In this document: in pieces, positions 10,301 through 25,300 of the stretch | How positions within the stretch are numbered: position 1 is the first letter of the stretch | How the letters are laid out: every line of letters starts with the position of its first letter | NCBI GenBank assembly: GCA_930367205.1 | Contig: OV884011.1 | Coordinates: 113,389,139 to 113,453,138 of the forward strand | DNA from: Acanthosoma haemorrhoidale | Lineage: Eukaryota; Arthropoda; Insecta; Hemiptera; Acanthosomatidae | DNA: 64,000 bases | Direction: 5' to 3' | Position numbers and translations under genes: made by a program | Notes under the pieces: model-generated | What the model was told of the DNA's origin: nothing | What the model saw: only the letters and a program-made list of their open reading frames with translations | The model's database searches: none

Positions 10301-13300
10301 ATTTTCCTGTTGATTCAAGGTTTCCCGAATTATTTTATTATAATCCTCAGTAGGATCTAAATCCAATAGATATCTACCATTATATGTATGCAAGCAGTAT
10401 ATTAAGTTATTGCTCTTCTAACATATTTAAGAAGTAGAAACATGCCAAAAAAGCATTAGTGATGTATTCGATAAGTAGAATCTTAAGACTATTCTGAGCA
10501 GGTTCTAGAAAATTTTAATTACATATTTCCCAATTTTAATCTGTGATATAAATAATCACTAACCAAAACTGTTATTTTCGCTAGCAGTCGCCAACCTTTC
10601 GGACCTCACAGACTACCAACTTCATAATTGTATGCAAATCCTGGGAACTACTACATTTTAAAAAGATTGAATGCGTTTACAAAACAATGACCAAAGAACT
10701 TCTGTTATATTAATATGAAATGCCCCTAATTAAAATACCATAATGGTGAAATGCTTATTTAATTACGCATCACAAAAATTTTTAAGGTATTTTACAATTG
10801 TCACAAAATTCTCATTATTTCTCCCTCTCTCCCAAATGTTGTGTTTTAGTGGAAAAATTGGTCTGTTTTATATTATTAATATAGACATTTCTTAAAATAT
10901 CAGTAATAATGCATGACATGAAAATTTCCGTATTTTTCTGCAGACCACTGATTGACGACAGCTAATTATTGCCAAACCAGTATGAGAAATTGTAATAATT
11001 TGTCCACTTTAACTCCTGAAAAATGACGGGATATTCCAACAAAAGTATTAGTGCTGTGAATAAAAAATACTGCAAGCTAACAAGTCTTTTTATTCTTGAT
11101 ACTTTTCAAATGAAAACAAAGTTCTTTGTTTTTATTCATGTTTTCATGCCATGATTATAAATCAAACTCTTTAAAAAGAGTATTTTCCCCTCTTCTCATT
11201 AATTTGTCACACTCTGATAGTCAATTTGACAAATTATCAAAGCTCTATTCCATAAATGTGGATATTCAAATAAAATTTTAAAACGCTAAGTGCTTATACA
11301 TATAATGGCAAATTAGAGGTCGCGGTTATTTGGGGAAGAGCAGTTTAGGTGAAAAACCTGGCTGGAAGCCGGATTGATGGGGATTAAGTCATGTTTTTGA
11401 AAATTTGAAATTGTACTAGTCATTAGAGGGGTCTAGAGAGTATTTGATACAGGTCAGTAGTTATTTGGAGAGATGTGGTTTGGAACTTTATTCAGGAGAT
11501 GAAAATTTGCTCTTTTCCAGGAAGAAAGAAATGAAGTTGTCTGGATTGAAGTTGAAGTTTATAGACAATGTTGATAGGTTTGGAAGGAAGCTGATGTATT
11601 AAAGGTTAACATAAAATGTTAGTTTTAAGTATATGATAAATAAGGTGAGCCCATAACTTTTAAATATGTTCAATAAATTAATGTATAATGTACATCATTA
11701 TGCTTTAGTACAAGCCCAGATCACAATATGTAATACTCAGAAATTGTATAAAATGTAGCCAAGCTACAGGAAATATATTGACCTATTGTAAATAGATTCA
11801 TTTGTAGAATCTATATTGAATACTATAATTATTTTGTAACCAGGGGATATGAAGAAGAAAAATAAGATGTTATAAAGCACTGGTAGTAGACAAACAAAAT
11901 TATGGGAATTGAGGATAGGAACAGAAAAGGTGTTTTGCTTTATTAGGGAAAATTGTGGTGAATGCCCTCTTTAGAGTGAGAGTCGGGTACTGATAATAGA
12001 GACTCGTTGAAGAATTGGGATTGAGTATTGCTGGTTTTGGACTGGGTTAGGTTGCATTGAGTTTTGAAGAGAGACTGTTCTTCAGGGTGCAGATAAACCT
12101 CCTATGTCCATTCCAACAACTCATTAAGTCTTTTATTTCCTGAGTCAACCGAGGAATTGGGGGATGGAGGGCTCAGAAAAAATTTGAGAAGAGCCTGCTT
12201 ATTAAGGATGGTGAGGGGGTGACAGCAAGGAAGCCATAATATCAATAAACATACAATGGCATGTATATTGAACAAAGGGTGGTTACCTATTGCAGTCAAC
12301 CCCTAGGAAGGGACTGGTTCACCTGAATGTTGCATAAACAACCTTTGAACCTCACTTCTGACCCCTCAATGCCATTTAAAGTCATTTAGTTATAAAAAAT
12401 AATCTCACATAAAAAAGTAATGGACCAAAATTAGACATAGATTTTATTTTTATGAAAGAAGCATGCATTTCATAGAAATGTAGTTAAAGGGAAAGTTGGC
12501 AGCCAACTTTCAAGGTAGTTTGAAGACATCAGAAAGCCTCATATAAGGTTTTAGTTATTCTCCTGTAAACCTGTTTTAAAGATATGTAGATATAAATGTG
12601 TCTCAGAAAATGATCCCAAATGTACGTGTGAATTAGTAGAAAGCTGGTATGTTTAGCGAATTGTGGGTTTATATTTAAATGTATGGATACCTACTTGTGT
12701 ATCGACAACAAACAAAATGTAGGGCAATATATAAGGGATATATATTTTCCATATCATATATATATACATATATTATCTGTTAATACATTTAACAGACTTA
12801 GCCATAATCAGTCCTTACGCTTTTATGCTCATGTTGAATAATTAAAATATTTAGTTGAAAAGGGGCAAATGGCATCCCTATTCAAGTTCAACAGATTTTG
12901 ATTCCTCTATAATAGATGAAGAGTACAGAGCAAGACCTCAGCGTTCCACACACCAGTTTTCTAATTGGGTCTAGTCACTGAAAAAGGAAAGGTCTGCCTC
13001 GGGCATAGTCCAAAAACCAATAACCAAGACTTTCAACCAATAATGTGAAAAAATGTTAATGAAAAATAGAAATTAATTAATTAGTCTTTCTATGTAGATG
13101 AGAAGCGTGAATGTCTGGCAATCTAGACCAGAAGTAACACCTAGTTTATGTAAAGTGATTGTTAATTTGGTACAGCCCATGTAGTTCCATTGCTACTAAA
13201 TCACTATATTTTCCATTAGTAATAAATAGGCAGTATTATTCTTGATTTTCGTATAGTACACATTTGGTTTTTGTTTTGTGATCATTTTTTTTTTCATTGT

Positions 13301-16300
13301 AGGTGTGAAACATCAAAACATAGTATGTGATGGATGCCATTGTAAAGGTGTTTCAGGGCTCATGTTTAAATGTACAAGATGCTATGACTTTGATTTATGT
13401 CTCCAATGTTACATGTCAGACAAACACGACCTGTCCCATGTCTTCCAAAGATTTGATACATATAATGCTGTTGGGTAAGTTTTACATTCTTCAGTATGAA
13501 TATATTTATGTATTTTCTTTCAAGTGGTTCTCATTACGATGTTCTGTTCTTCACAACTACTCTTCATGTATTTTTGTCTTGTTATCTTATTATTATATTG
13601 ATTGATTTGCTTATTGCCATCTAGTCGGTCAGCTATAAAAATTATGTTATTCAGATCAAATCAAATCTCACTAAAAGAAAAGCTAAGAATATGCATATTG
13701 ATGTTAAAAACATAAGGGATAGAATTTTTTATTTATTTACCCTACCTGGCTCACATCCTCATTTTTTCTAGCTAAATTTCTTGATTATCTTCTAGTCTGT
13801 TGCCGAGGTGAATTTGAGGATGACTTCCTACATTTTTTTTCGATTGACTAGAAAATGCAGGCCAGCTTCCGAGAGGCTATCTATATCTCTATAAGCCCCA
13901 TACACCTCCATATAGCACTCTTACTTGGTCCAATTCTAAACATTCAAGAACTATATGTTTTGCTGCCTCCAGGACTTTACATCGCGGACATAAATAAAGG
14001 GTTGGTGATGCTTTTGAAGCAGTAGAGCTTGTCCTGAATTACTCCGTGCCAAGGTGTACTGATGGCTTCAAGCCTTGTAGTCACTGTTAGGAAAACCCTC
14101 CTAGAATAGAAGAGAATATCCAGTCTCTTTTCCATGCTTCTTGCAAATATTCTTAAAATGTTTAATGCTTTTCCCAGATAGTGGTTTCTGCACAACTTCA
14201 AGCTTTACCCCCCTCACATCAAAGTGGAGGTATTCCTTGAAAGACCAGTAGGTATAAACCCAGCTTCTATGATGTGAAGTGCCTCATGAGAAATAGTACA
14301 GTATGGCCTGGTGATTCTGAGCAGTTCTGTACTTTGTGTCTGTGCTAGATTGGTATTGTGGAACTTCAGTAAGTTTTCTTGACCACATAGCAGCTGCATA
14401 TATTAAGATACCATGTATGACGTTTTGTTATTTTAAAAATATTTAATCCCTGGGAATAATTCCTAATAATAATTCAGTTGCTAGTGTCAAATCAGATTAA
14501 ATATTCTTTATAAACATCTCCACTCCCTTATAAAATTATCCTTATTGTTAATATATTCTAACTTTTGACACGCCCTTTGTACTTAACATATTTTTATCTT
14601 TCTAGAGATAAATTACATCACCTGCCTACGGTAATGATTAACAAAATTACAAATTCACAATTAACATAATACAAAAATCTTCATAAGATATGGGGACACA
14701 TATTTCACCATATCACAAATTATTGATAATGATTTATTTTTACCAACTGTTGGTTTTTTCTTCTTCTTTATCAGTATATAATTATGTAAAATTGCATGTA
14801 ACTCAACAACTTGAGATAAACCAAGATTCAAAGTCAGAACTTAACTGTATTTCCATTAATTTCTGCTTACAATTATAGCCATTTTATTAATTTAAGCAGA
14901 TAAATTTAATTCCAATGACAATTTATTTTGTAGTGTTGACCTTCCACCTAGACAAGGATCAAATAAAATATTATTACGCGGTATTTTTGTTGATGCAAAA
15001 GTTCAACGTGGTAATAGTTGGGAATGGGGAGACCAAGATGGTGGACCAGGTAAGAGTTATTTTTTACAAATAAGAATTTTGTTTAAATTATGATAATTCA
15101 TTTCATTCTTAAACACCCTTTCCACACTCAGAATAATCTTTAGATTGGTATTCTGTGCTATATTCAGATAATTTTATGTCTCTCCTTGTCGAATATTTTT
15201 CATCTATGTATATATGTTATTTTTCTTATGTGCCCAGGAAAAACAGGAAAAGTTCTTGACATACGAGGTTGGGGAAATGAATCTTGGCGATCCGTAGCCA
15301 ATGTTGCTTGGAGCTCTGGGTACACTAATATGTACAGTGTAGGTCACAAAGGCAAAGTAGATCTGTTGTGCATTGAACCAGCTGTTGGAGGACATTACTA
15401 CCATGCACACTTACCAGTTCTTGGTATGTAACATGTTTTTGAATAAAGAGTTATATCCAAACATTATATAAACTATTCATTATCACTAATATTTTATTGT
15501 GTTTGCATTTTATCATTTATTTAAATAAAGTAGAGAAAATAAATTTGAAGTTAAAATGAGGTCAATCTAGATAACAAATTTATAAGTAATCCTGCTCCCT
15601 GAAAAATTATTGTTAAGTTATCTAGTTGATTCCATGAATATAAGGAAAATGTTTGCTGATTAAGTAAGTAATTTTTTTATTAATATCTGAAAAGGATTAA
15701 TAATTAATGATTTAAAATGTAAAATATATAAAGTAATCAATGCAAATTTTTAGTAAATTACTTATTTTTTAATTTGTATGCTTAACAATTCAAGTTAAAA
15801 AGCGGACTGTTTTGGAGCAAATTTAGCCTTCATGCTAATTGCTAGGGAGGAGGGGGTTTATCTTGTAATGAGATCTTCTCTTAGGTCCCTTTTTAGGGTT
15901 TTGTTGATTGATTTTTTTTTAATCCTACTTTCAGGAATGATATTTTGCATAGTAGTTCCAATTTATCCCTTGATAATGCTAAAAATAATGAGGGGTCATT
16001 AAAAATGAATAAGTACTGTATAACTCTCTTACCATGCCCTTGGGTGGGCACCTATATTTTCTCTCATGAATCTGTTTATAGGAAATGTGACAAAGATGAT
16101 ATTGACATAGCTCTGCTCAACTGCTCAATGCACTTGACATTAAAAAACTCCATTAACCCGGAGCATTACTAAAAAGGTAAACAATTCCTTAAAGAAATTC
16201 AATAAAAAAAAATAGACATGTATGAATTTCTAAGCTGTCTCGAATCTCTGTCAATTCCGACTTAAATTTAAGTCTGAATCCTTCTTCTTTGGGATTCTTA

Positions 16301-19300
16301 TTTTTAGTGTCTCAAGTTTGTTCTCTCCCTTTGAACTAAGCAATTATTATTATTTACTTTATTGTTATTACTTTTGTCTCTTCTTACCTTTTATATATGA
16401 CTAATGTATCTTACTTCCCATTCTGTTATTATGTACTTTTTTTCAGGTAAAGAAACTATAAAACATGATAATGATCAAGATACTAATTTAACTTTTATAG
16501 TTGGAGAAAGTGTAAAAGTGATTGTAGATGTGGACGTTCTTAAAAAAATGCAAGAGGGACATGGTGGGTGGAGTCCTAGAATGTCTCAGGTAGTTAGGTT
16601 TTACATGCTTAATGAGTTGTAATTTAATCACAAAAATGTATAGAAGTAAGTACATCCAGAAGGGATGGTAAACATGGTGGGGATGGCGGCTGTCCAATGG
16701 TAAACATTCTAATTAAAAGAGAGACATTGCATTTTTAAATAAGAAAATATACATTTGTATAGTCTTCTTATAATTAATATTGGTAAATTTAATTGGTGAT
16801 TAATCTTTTATCTCACAGATTGTTGGTGAGATAGGAATCGTACATAGATTCACAGAAAAGGGTGATATTCGAGTTTATTACCCTAGCCTGGATTGCCGAT
16901 GGACCTTGAACCCCTCTGTTCTCAGGAAAGAAGGACGTACCTATTCAGTTGGAGACAAAGTACGAGTTTTGAATGACCGAAGAAATGTTGAATTCTATCA
17001 AGCAGGTCATGGAGAGTGGATATCAGTTATGGCATCAGTTAGTTTAAATGTATAAATTTGATGTAAATTATAGCATCCTACTAAATTTTGTGGGCAATCC
17101 TTCTCTCCATCCTTAGACTGAAAACGTAGTAAGGACATTATATGAGAGCGAAGTTCCAAGTTACTGATAATTCTAAAATAGCCTGTACTTGTCAATTAAG
17201 CTCTTTAAAGTAATGTTATAAATAGATAAATTATGGAAACTTTAATTTATGACTGTAAATATGTGAGAATAAAATTAAATTAATGCGAAAGACTTTAACT
17301 GAGGAAAGTTTAACAGTCATAAACATTGAACGCTTTGTCGAAATTCCCACTATCCTCTTACAATTAACTTATTTCCACCCTTTTTTAAATAGTATTGATC
17401 GGACCCAAACTTTTATTCCTTGATTTGTAGTCACTATGTGATCTATAATAATGTTAGCTTTCTAATTCTTCTTAATAGTTTTCTTTTCTACAATCAGTTG
17501 TTACTAATATATTTTATCTATTTTTAAATATAAATATATTTATCATATTTGTATCTGATGACAGATATTGGGCAAAGTTGGTAAGATTGTCAAGATCTAC
17601 AAAGATGGTGATTTAAGAGTCACGTTAGAAGGGCAAACGTGGACATTGAATCCCAACTGTGTGGAACCAGCTACAGAGTGTATTAATACCAATACACCAA
17701 GTCCTCGACATCTTGGCGGTAATTTTGTATTTAATTTAAATTTCATCTGGATCTTGTTTTAAATTCTACCAAGGATTAAAATTTACAGTTAATTAATTCC
17801 ATTCTTAACAAGTATTGAATTTGGTTGAAAACATGAATGTAATTTTTTTTATACTTCTGAATGCAATAATGAAAATGGTACAATCCATATGAAATTATAG
17901 ATCTATAAAATTGCATATTTTGCAGATAATTGCTGTTATGGTTGACTTTTTAAATTTAAATCAATATGTTTCATTAATTTTTTTTTCAAACTCAGAAACT
18001 GTAACTGTCAGTAGTCAATTAATTAGATAGTATTAAAAAATATTGACTATAATAATCGATATTGTTGCAGAAAATCCTCAAGGAAAAAGCCTACAGGATT
18101 TCCTTGAGAATTTCCTCAACTGAACCCTTGCACACATGTGCTAGAAATCCTGCAGGAGTAAACATCCAGTCTTGAATTCAATATTATGGATGCTCGGTGC
18201 CTTGATCATCCAGGGTTTTTTTGATTTCTAGTTTTAGAAATTTATTCCATATGTCCGCAAAAACAAATTTACTAGTAAGGCTGTTCTTTTACTTGACAAT
18301 GCACTATCTCACCCATCTGAATCCATTATAAAAACATATGATGGACAAAGTTTTGTCTACTATCTATCACCTAATGTACTTTGTTAATTCAATCTATGAA
18401 TCAAGGTGTGATAGCCAGTTTTAAAAAAAAAGTTACAGAAAGACTTTTATTCTTGAAGAAAACTGCACGAAATCCATGAAGGGTGGCTTGAAAATATGGG
18501 CGATAAAAGATGCGATTTTTTCTGTTTGTGAAGTATGGGAAAGATTGCCTCCAAAAACACTGCAACTTATATGGAGAAAAAACTTTAAGAAGTCAATGGA
18601 AATTGGAGAGCCAAATCAGCAATGTTGAAAAATTGAAACATGTCTTGAGATAATAGAAACAAAATCTGGTTTTAATAAGTTAAAAGATGATATGGAAATG
18701 ACAATAGTGGTAAAGAGTACAAACAGCTCACTGATGACTAAATAATTGACATTTATTTGCCAAGCGAGCCTAGCACTTCCCAAAGTGATGTTTGGTTGGG
18801 TTATGGGTGATGTTATGGTTGGGACCTGCTAGAATAGAAGATACGGAATTTTGGCATACTCGTGTCCTCTCATAGCCTGATGAAAACAGAGCTAAATCAC
18901 TTGAGCCTATTTGGCAGGATGCTATATCCTGTTGGATTACACCAAGACCAGGTTGTACTGGAGGGTTATTTTGACTACTTAATAATTTTTTTTTTTTTCT
19001 GATTTCAAAAATCTATTAGGTTTTATCTTAAATAGATTATTATAATAAATATTAAGGTAGTTAGTTATTGTAAAACTAACAAATCAATTAAAAATTATGA
19101 ATTTTTGAGTAAGGAGCTCGACATATTACACAATTACCACAATTTTTGAACTTTTTTTTTTTTATAATACCTTGCATATTAAAATTATGTTTGTAGATTC
19201 TGTGTCTTCCTTGCTTTCAAGCTTAATGGAAAATAAGCTCGAATTAGAATCTGGTCCATCAATTGAAAACATTGTAAAAGAGGCTGTCAAAGGAAATTTG

Positions 19301-22300
19301 CAAGTGGTTATAGACTTTATGAAATCGCATCCACATTTGGTGAGTTTATAAAATATCTATTGATTATCATTTTATTGTAACAACATTGTCAGTTAAGTAA
19401 CTGTGATCTCAATTTATATTTGCTGATTGTTTTATAAATCTAAATTGACATTAATATTTTTTGTCTATGAAATATTATAGATTATTTTTTAAATAGAGTT
19501 ATTGATCTCAAATTGAGTTACTAAGTAATATTGCACACATTTTCTGGTATAACTGATCAAAAACTCTCAAACTTATATAAAATCTTTTTATTTTTAAAAT
19601 CATAATGGTTCAATATATGTGAGATTTTCGATACCCTATACTGGCGGAATTTCCACAATCATATACAATTTTATAGTATTATATGTTATGTAATAAAATA
19701 TAATCATCCTGGTTACGGAACATAACAACTGTAATATTTGATCTCATCGAACTTCAAAATGCAAGTCTGAAAACACATCATTTGTAATGGCTTATTTCAT
19801 GAATCTTTCCACAATGTTCTTTATTAATAAAGAACTTTGTGAAGAGACTGAAGCGCTTATTTAAATATTATCCACCCACAAGCAACACCAATCAAATAGT
19901 AGTACATTCTATGTTTTCTTTGTTTCAATGTATCAGATTGACGGAAAGTTGAACAACAAGACTTGCCTTCAAGTAGCAAGCCATCAAGGCCACGTTGTTT
20001 TGGTTACATCTCTGCTGGCTCTTGGAGCCGATTACAATTTGACCGATGATGAAGGAGACAAAGCTCTTCACTACGCAGCTTTCGGGTAAATAATTTCATG
20101 TTCAATGTATAGTTTGTTTTTTCATCAAGTTCTGTTATAATCTAAGTTACAATAAAATAATGCAGGAGATTTTCTTATCATTGAACTCCGGATAATTTGA
20201 GCTGATTGTTTTGCAAACATAACATTGGTATTAGAAGATAAATTTTCAGGTTATAGCCTTCGAATAGGTTACTAGTCAATCACTGGTTTACTTTATCCAA
20301 ATGCTTTTAAGCAGTCTATGGCGATCAAAAATGTGAACCCTCATAGCCTACCAAGTATCTTATAAACACCAAAAAAGCACTACATTAGAAACATCTTCTT
20401 CTTTCACTGCCTATTTCGTTGTCATTTTGAAGAGAAGCCTCAGTTCACACCTGCCACCACAAGTGGATGAGGATAACATTCATGGCCTGAAAAAAAAAAA
20501 AAGTTCACAGGTCTATGCAACTACAGAACTAATTAACAATTGTGAGACCATCCTATTCGAGCATAACAATAACAAATGGGGGGTACCCAGTTGGCTCAGT
20601 AGTTTGGCATCTTCCGTTCTCCCCAAACTTTTTGAAAGTCTTTAATATCCATGTTGTTTCTGGGCCTCTATGTTTTATGAATTCAGAGGCTGTATATATC
20701 ATCAACACTTGCTGCTTTACCTTTCTGTCTTTCTACTGCATTGCTTCTTCCTCTTTCTGGATAGAGCTATCAGCTTCAGTCTGTTTCCTGACTTATATCG
20801 TGTTCTTCCTGGGGACTTTGGGTAGTGAATAACCATCGGTAGTGACACTGACATCTGTCACGATGGGTAGTATGTAAATCAAAGAAAAAGAAATTAATGG
20901 GATCAGAACTAATCTCAGAGCTAAGTTAGACCGGAGAGAAATATAGTACTGTATTAGGGGATTTTTAGTAGGAGATTTTTGGAGAAGAGGGGAGCAGGTA
21001 TAAGGGATTGCTGGCTTGAAGTATCAGATGATGTAATGGCTGTGGCTCAGAAGCCGTTTAGGGAAGGGAAGATCTGTCTCCCTTTAGGACGTCTCGTAAG
21101 GATTAATCTTCTACTTGATGCATTTCACTCGCTCCCTCATGAGTTCTTTAAAATGTTGATATATCCTTGATGCGGGAAGATGGATATTGTTTCACTTTCT
21201 TCTAGAACTTTTTCACATTCTCATAGTATTTATTTTCCAGATTATGTCAAATTTTGTCCCAATTGTCTCTTTGCCTCCTCTCTCACAGTTTCCTTTGGAA
21301 CATTCCTTCTTCTCAACAACAATGGATCCTTCTTTAAATGTTTAGTTAAAACTTTAAATGTGGCAGTTTTGTATAATTTGTCCCTTACGTTAATACATTT
21401 TGGGAGTATTGGTCCTTGAAATTAGTACATTTTTGCATAAGTAAGGCATGTCACGAAAACATGTGCTGATAGCTAGGTCACTGGGATCAGCATACATTCA
21501 CAAACTTGCGAACTCGAAAGGATTAATTATTTATGAAAAAAAGAGAACAGAAAATGGGGCTGTTCATAGTCTATGCAACTAGTTTGGTGTATCTATACAA
21601 TCTCTATAAGACTTGTATTTATTTGTTTATACTGTATAATGCCATTTAGATTGTAATATATTGTTAATTTCTTCAGTGTCTTAAATACTCTTAATTAGTT
21701 TTTTTTTAAATAAACAGATGACTTAAAAAAATCACTTTTAGTGTTTTAAGGAATTATATGTGTAATCCTTTATGTTTAAAAAATATACATTTAATTTATT
21801 TAGTGAACAGGCTGAGGTTATTTCTATTTTGCTGAAAGCTGGTGCCGACCCTGATGCTGTTAACAATAGCCATAGCTCACCCTTACATGTTGCTGTCAGC
21901 AAGCAGAATCTTCCATGCATCAAAGCACTTCTCGATGCTAAAGCCAATGTCAATCTTCAGGTAAAATTATGCGTGGAATTTCAAAATTATTCAAATATGT
22001 ATTGGTATGATCTTCTAGTCCCTGTGATGAAAGATGTATGATGAAAGACCCCCTGTGTCTAGCTCCAACTGCTATTTATTGACCAGACTACCCTATACAT
22101 TTGATTTTTCCCACCGGTAACCCTTGGTTATCTGGTATCACCCCTAAGGTCTTACAAATACATATCCATGCTTTTCTATCTAATTAGGTATTCATTTCAA
22201 AATTAAATTAAATTGATCATAAAAATATTGATATAATACATGATAAATCTTCAAGATATTTCGCCTCCTTTCCCCTTCCCCTGTAAATACAATAGAAAAA

Positions 22301-25300
22301 CTTTCATAATCAGATCATGGGAAATTGGACTCGTTTAGATTGATATAATATGTAAGAATATTTAGTTTGTATAATTTGATCATGCATATTATTTTATTTT
22401 TAGGATTCATATGGTGATACTGTGCTTCACGATGCTATTGGAAGTGGCGTAAATGAAGCAGTCGAGTTGCTATGTTCCACACCTGGATTAGATTTAACCC
22501 TTAAAAATAAACGTGGTTTCAATCCTCTTCATCATGCAGCTTTGAAGGGAAATTTGTTGTAAGGACTACACAGTACTATTTGTATTTGATAATTATAAAA
22601 GATAACAAACTAACACTCTGTTATAATAGCGCAACTGATAAACTGATCAGTCGAGCTCGTCAGTTAGTCGATGTGAAAAAAGATGATGGTTTTGCAGCAC
22701 TGCATTTAGCTTCCTTCAATGGACATAGGGCAGTTGTTGAGAGCCTCGTTACAGATGGTAAGGCTACTCTTGACCTTGTCACCAATAAGAAACAAACACC
22801 TCTCATGTTAGCTGTTTCTCAGGTAATTTAACCATTATATCTACTGTTGTTGAAAAAAAGTTATTTGTTTTTTAAATATTTTCAATTTTTTGTTTATATA
22901 ATGATCAGAGTTAGAATTTTAAAATTTCCTCTCACTTAGGGAAGACATAAGAGCAGTTTGTGAAATTTATCTATTTATTTATCTAGTATTGATGGGGCCT
23001 ATACAATTACAAAAGAAAAAAGGGTTCAGAGTGTATTGCTTTCTGGCTACTAGAATACTAGTATACCATATAATTGATTTTTTTTGTAAAAATATGTTTT
23101 TAAACCAGGGATATAGTGCTGTAATAGAATTTATGGTTGCTTCTGGTGCAAATCTTGCTCTAGCAGATGAAGAAGGAGATACCTGCCTTCACCTCGTGCT
23201 AAGGAAGAGATCAATTATAACTGCACGGATTCCAGAAGCAGAGGCACCAACAATTTTTGGGGTATTTTTTTGTTAATATTTAAGAAATTATTGTTATCGA
23301 TAAGATTAATCATTTTTTTTTTAAATCAATTTTGTTGTCTTTTGAATGAAATTCCTGCTTGATAATTATAGTTATACCAGTTGAGGATCATATAAACACC
23401 TCTGAAGTCCACGATTAGTACATTCTTATACGCTATTCTCTACCTTTCTCATAACAAGAAATTTTTTAAATAACTGTTTTGAATCATCTTAGTTTCCAGG
23501 ATCTGTAGATTAAATTAAATCTGTAAAGAAACAAGAGGAACTGAGGTTGCTGCTATAGTTAAATGGTAATAGTCAAAATACTAGGTCGCGCCCCGTCTCA
23601 ATCTTCAATTTAGTTTACTAGACCAGAATCGTTACTTTTTTCTTCTCTCTTATGATGCCGAATTAAGCCCAACCAGATGTAACAACCTCAGAAATAATGT
23701 TTAGAGTACCATAAATTATGTTAACTAATTCTGTAGTTAATGGTCTAACAAATTAACTGTAACTGCATTTATAAGGTATCTAGATTTAGTAAGTATTGTT
23801 GGCATAAGCCAACTGACTTATTACTTTTGCATATAATTTACCCTCATATTGTTCATTTATTTAATTTAAAGATTTGGGAAGAAGTAAGAGATAATAATCT
23901 ACAATTGGACCAGGAAAGTGTAGCTATTGCTATAGCCTGTTATCTTGTTCAAGAAGGGTGTCCAATAGTTAAGAATAGTAAAAATAAGACACCATTTGAC
24001 ATTGTTGAAGGTACAGGCATCGGACCCATCATTGAACAGTATGTTAATAGCGGTTCCAAGTAAGTATTTCTGAATGTTTATCATTAATAATACCTTGCTT
24101 ATTTTAGTAACATATTTATTCAAACTTATATTTATCTTTACTCTATCCAGAGAAGAGAAGAAGAAAAAAGACAAAAGGCCAGTAGAATGTGGTGTATGCT
24201 CTGAACTAAGTGAAGAAAATGTTCTCCTTGAGCCTTGTGGGCACAGAATAGCTTGTGAGGACTGCTCAGCTAGACTTAAAAAGTGTATTAAATGCTCAAC
24301 TATTATTAGTCGGCGCCTTTCAAATGGTAAATATACTATACCTTTCTGCCATCAAATACCTTAAGGTTTTTTCTAAATACACTTCAGGCAAAAAAAAATA
24401 TGCACAAAATAAAATAAAAGATTGTAGTCGAAAATGTTTATTTATTGATGATCAAAACCGGTTTCCATCTCCAGCTATGTGTCCGTACATCTGACACCGG
24501 GGATTATTACAAGGAAAATTTTCCCTAATTTACAGTGCACTTAACGTCCTCACTAGTTAATTTGACTATGATTATTACAATTCAGTATCTGGCCTAGATA
24601 GATCCCCCTCTTTTTTCCAAACAAAGCATTAAAAAAAATCTACTTCTTATTCCATTACACTTAGCACCTATTTTAAAAATAATAACTTATTTCTTTTAAG
24701 AAAATGAGTGCTTCTTATACACCAATGAATATGCTATATTTTTTCATATCTCCATTAGCTACTTAGAAAATAAAAATTCTTGAGATTGAAATATTTCACT
24801 AAAAAATTTTTTGTAGTCTAAGCAGTAGTATTAAGTTCATATTTTTTTTATTTTTATTTTTTTTCCCCATAGCTCTTATAAAAAAGAGGATGTGGGAAAA
24901 ATAAAAGGAAAATTATTTTGGATTGATGGGTGCCTTTCACTAAGGGGAGTCCTATTTGAAGGATATGGGGTGTGGGATGCCTAAAGGAGGCAGGCGGGTG
25001 GGTTCGGGAAGGTAGTGAGAGTCTACCTATGGTGGAGCCTAGGGGTACTAGGCGTTGGTTTGAAGTCAGCCAGGTCATACCTGGCCCCGCCTCTGAAGGG
25101 GGCTGCACTGTTTTTTATTACACTAGATCAATAATAAATATTTCATTTGGACATATATGATAACAATGGAATATGTATGTTTATTATACTTACCCCTAAC
25201 CATTTATACATTGATTACATTAAATTAATTGGATGATTACATTTAAAGAAATATTTAATAAAAAAAAATTTTTAATTAAACGTAATTTATTATATTCAGG

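Noticed and set aside
13327..13605. Open frame overlapping the mib2 ZZ zinc-finger exon in another frame
   Set aside because: It is a shadow of the real exon 13303-13474, whose Cys/His pattern and splice phases fit mib2.
20575..20640. tRNA gene or SINE head (ttggctcagtagtttgg)
   Set aside because: The box-A-like string has no box B at the expected distance and cannot be folded into a cloverleaf by eye.
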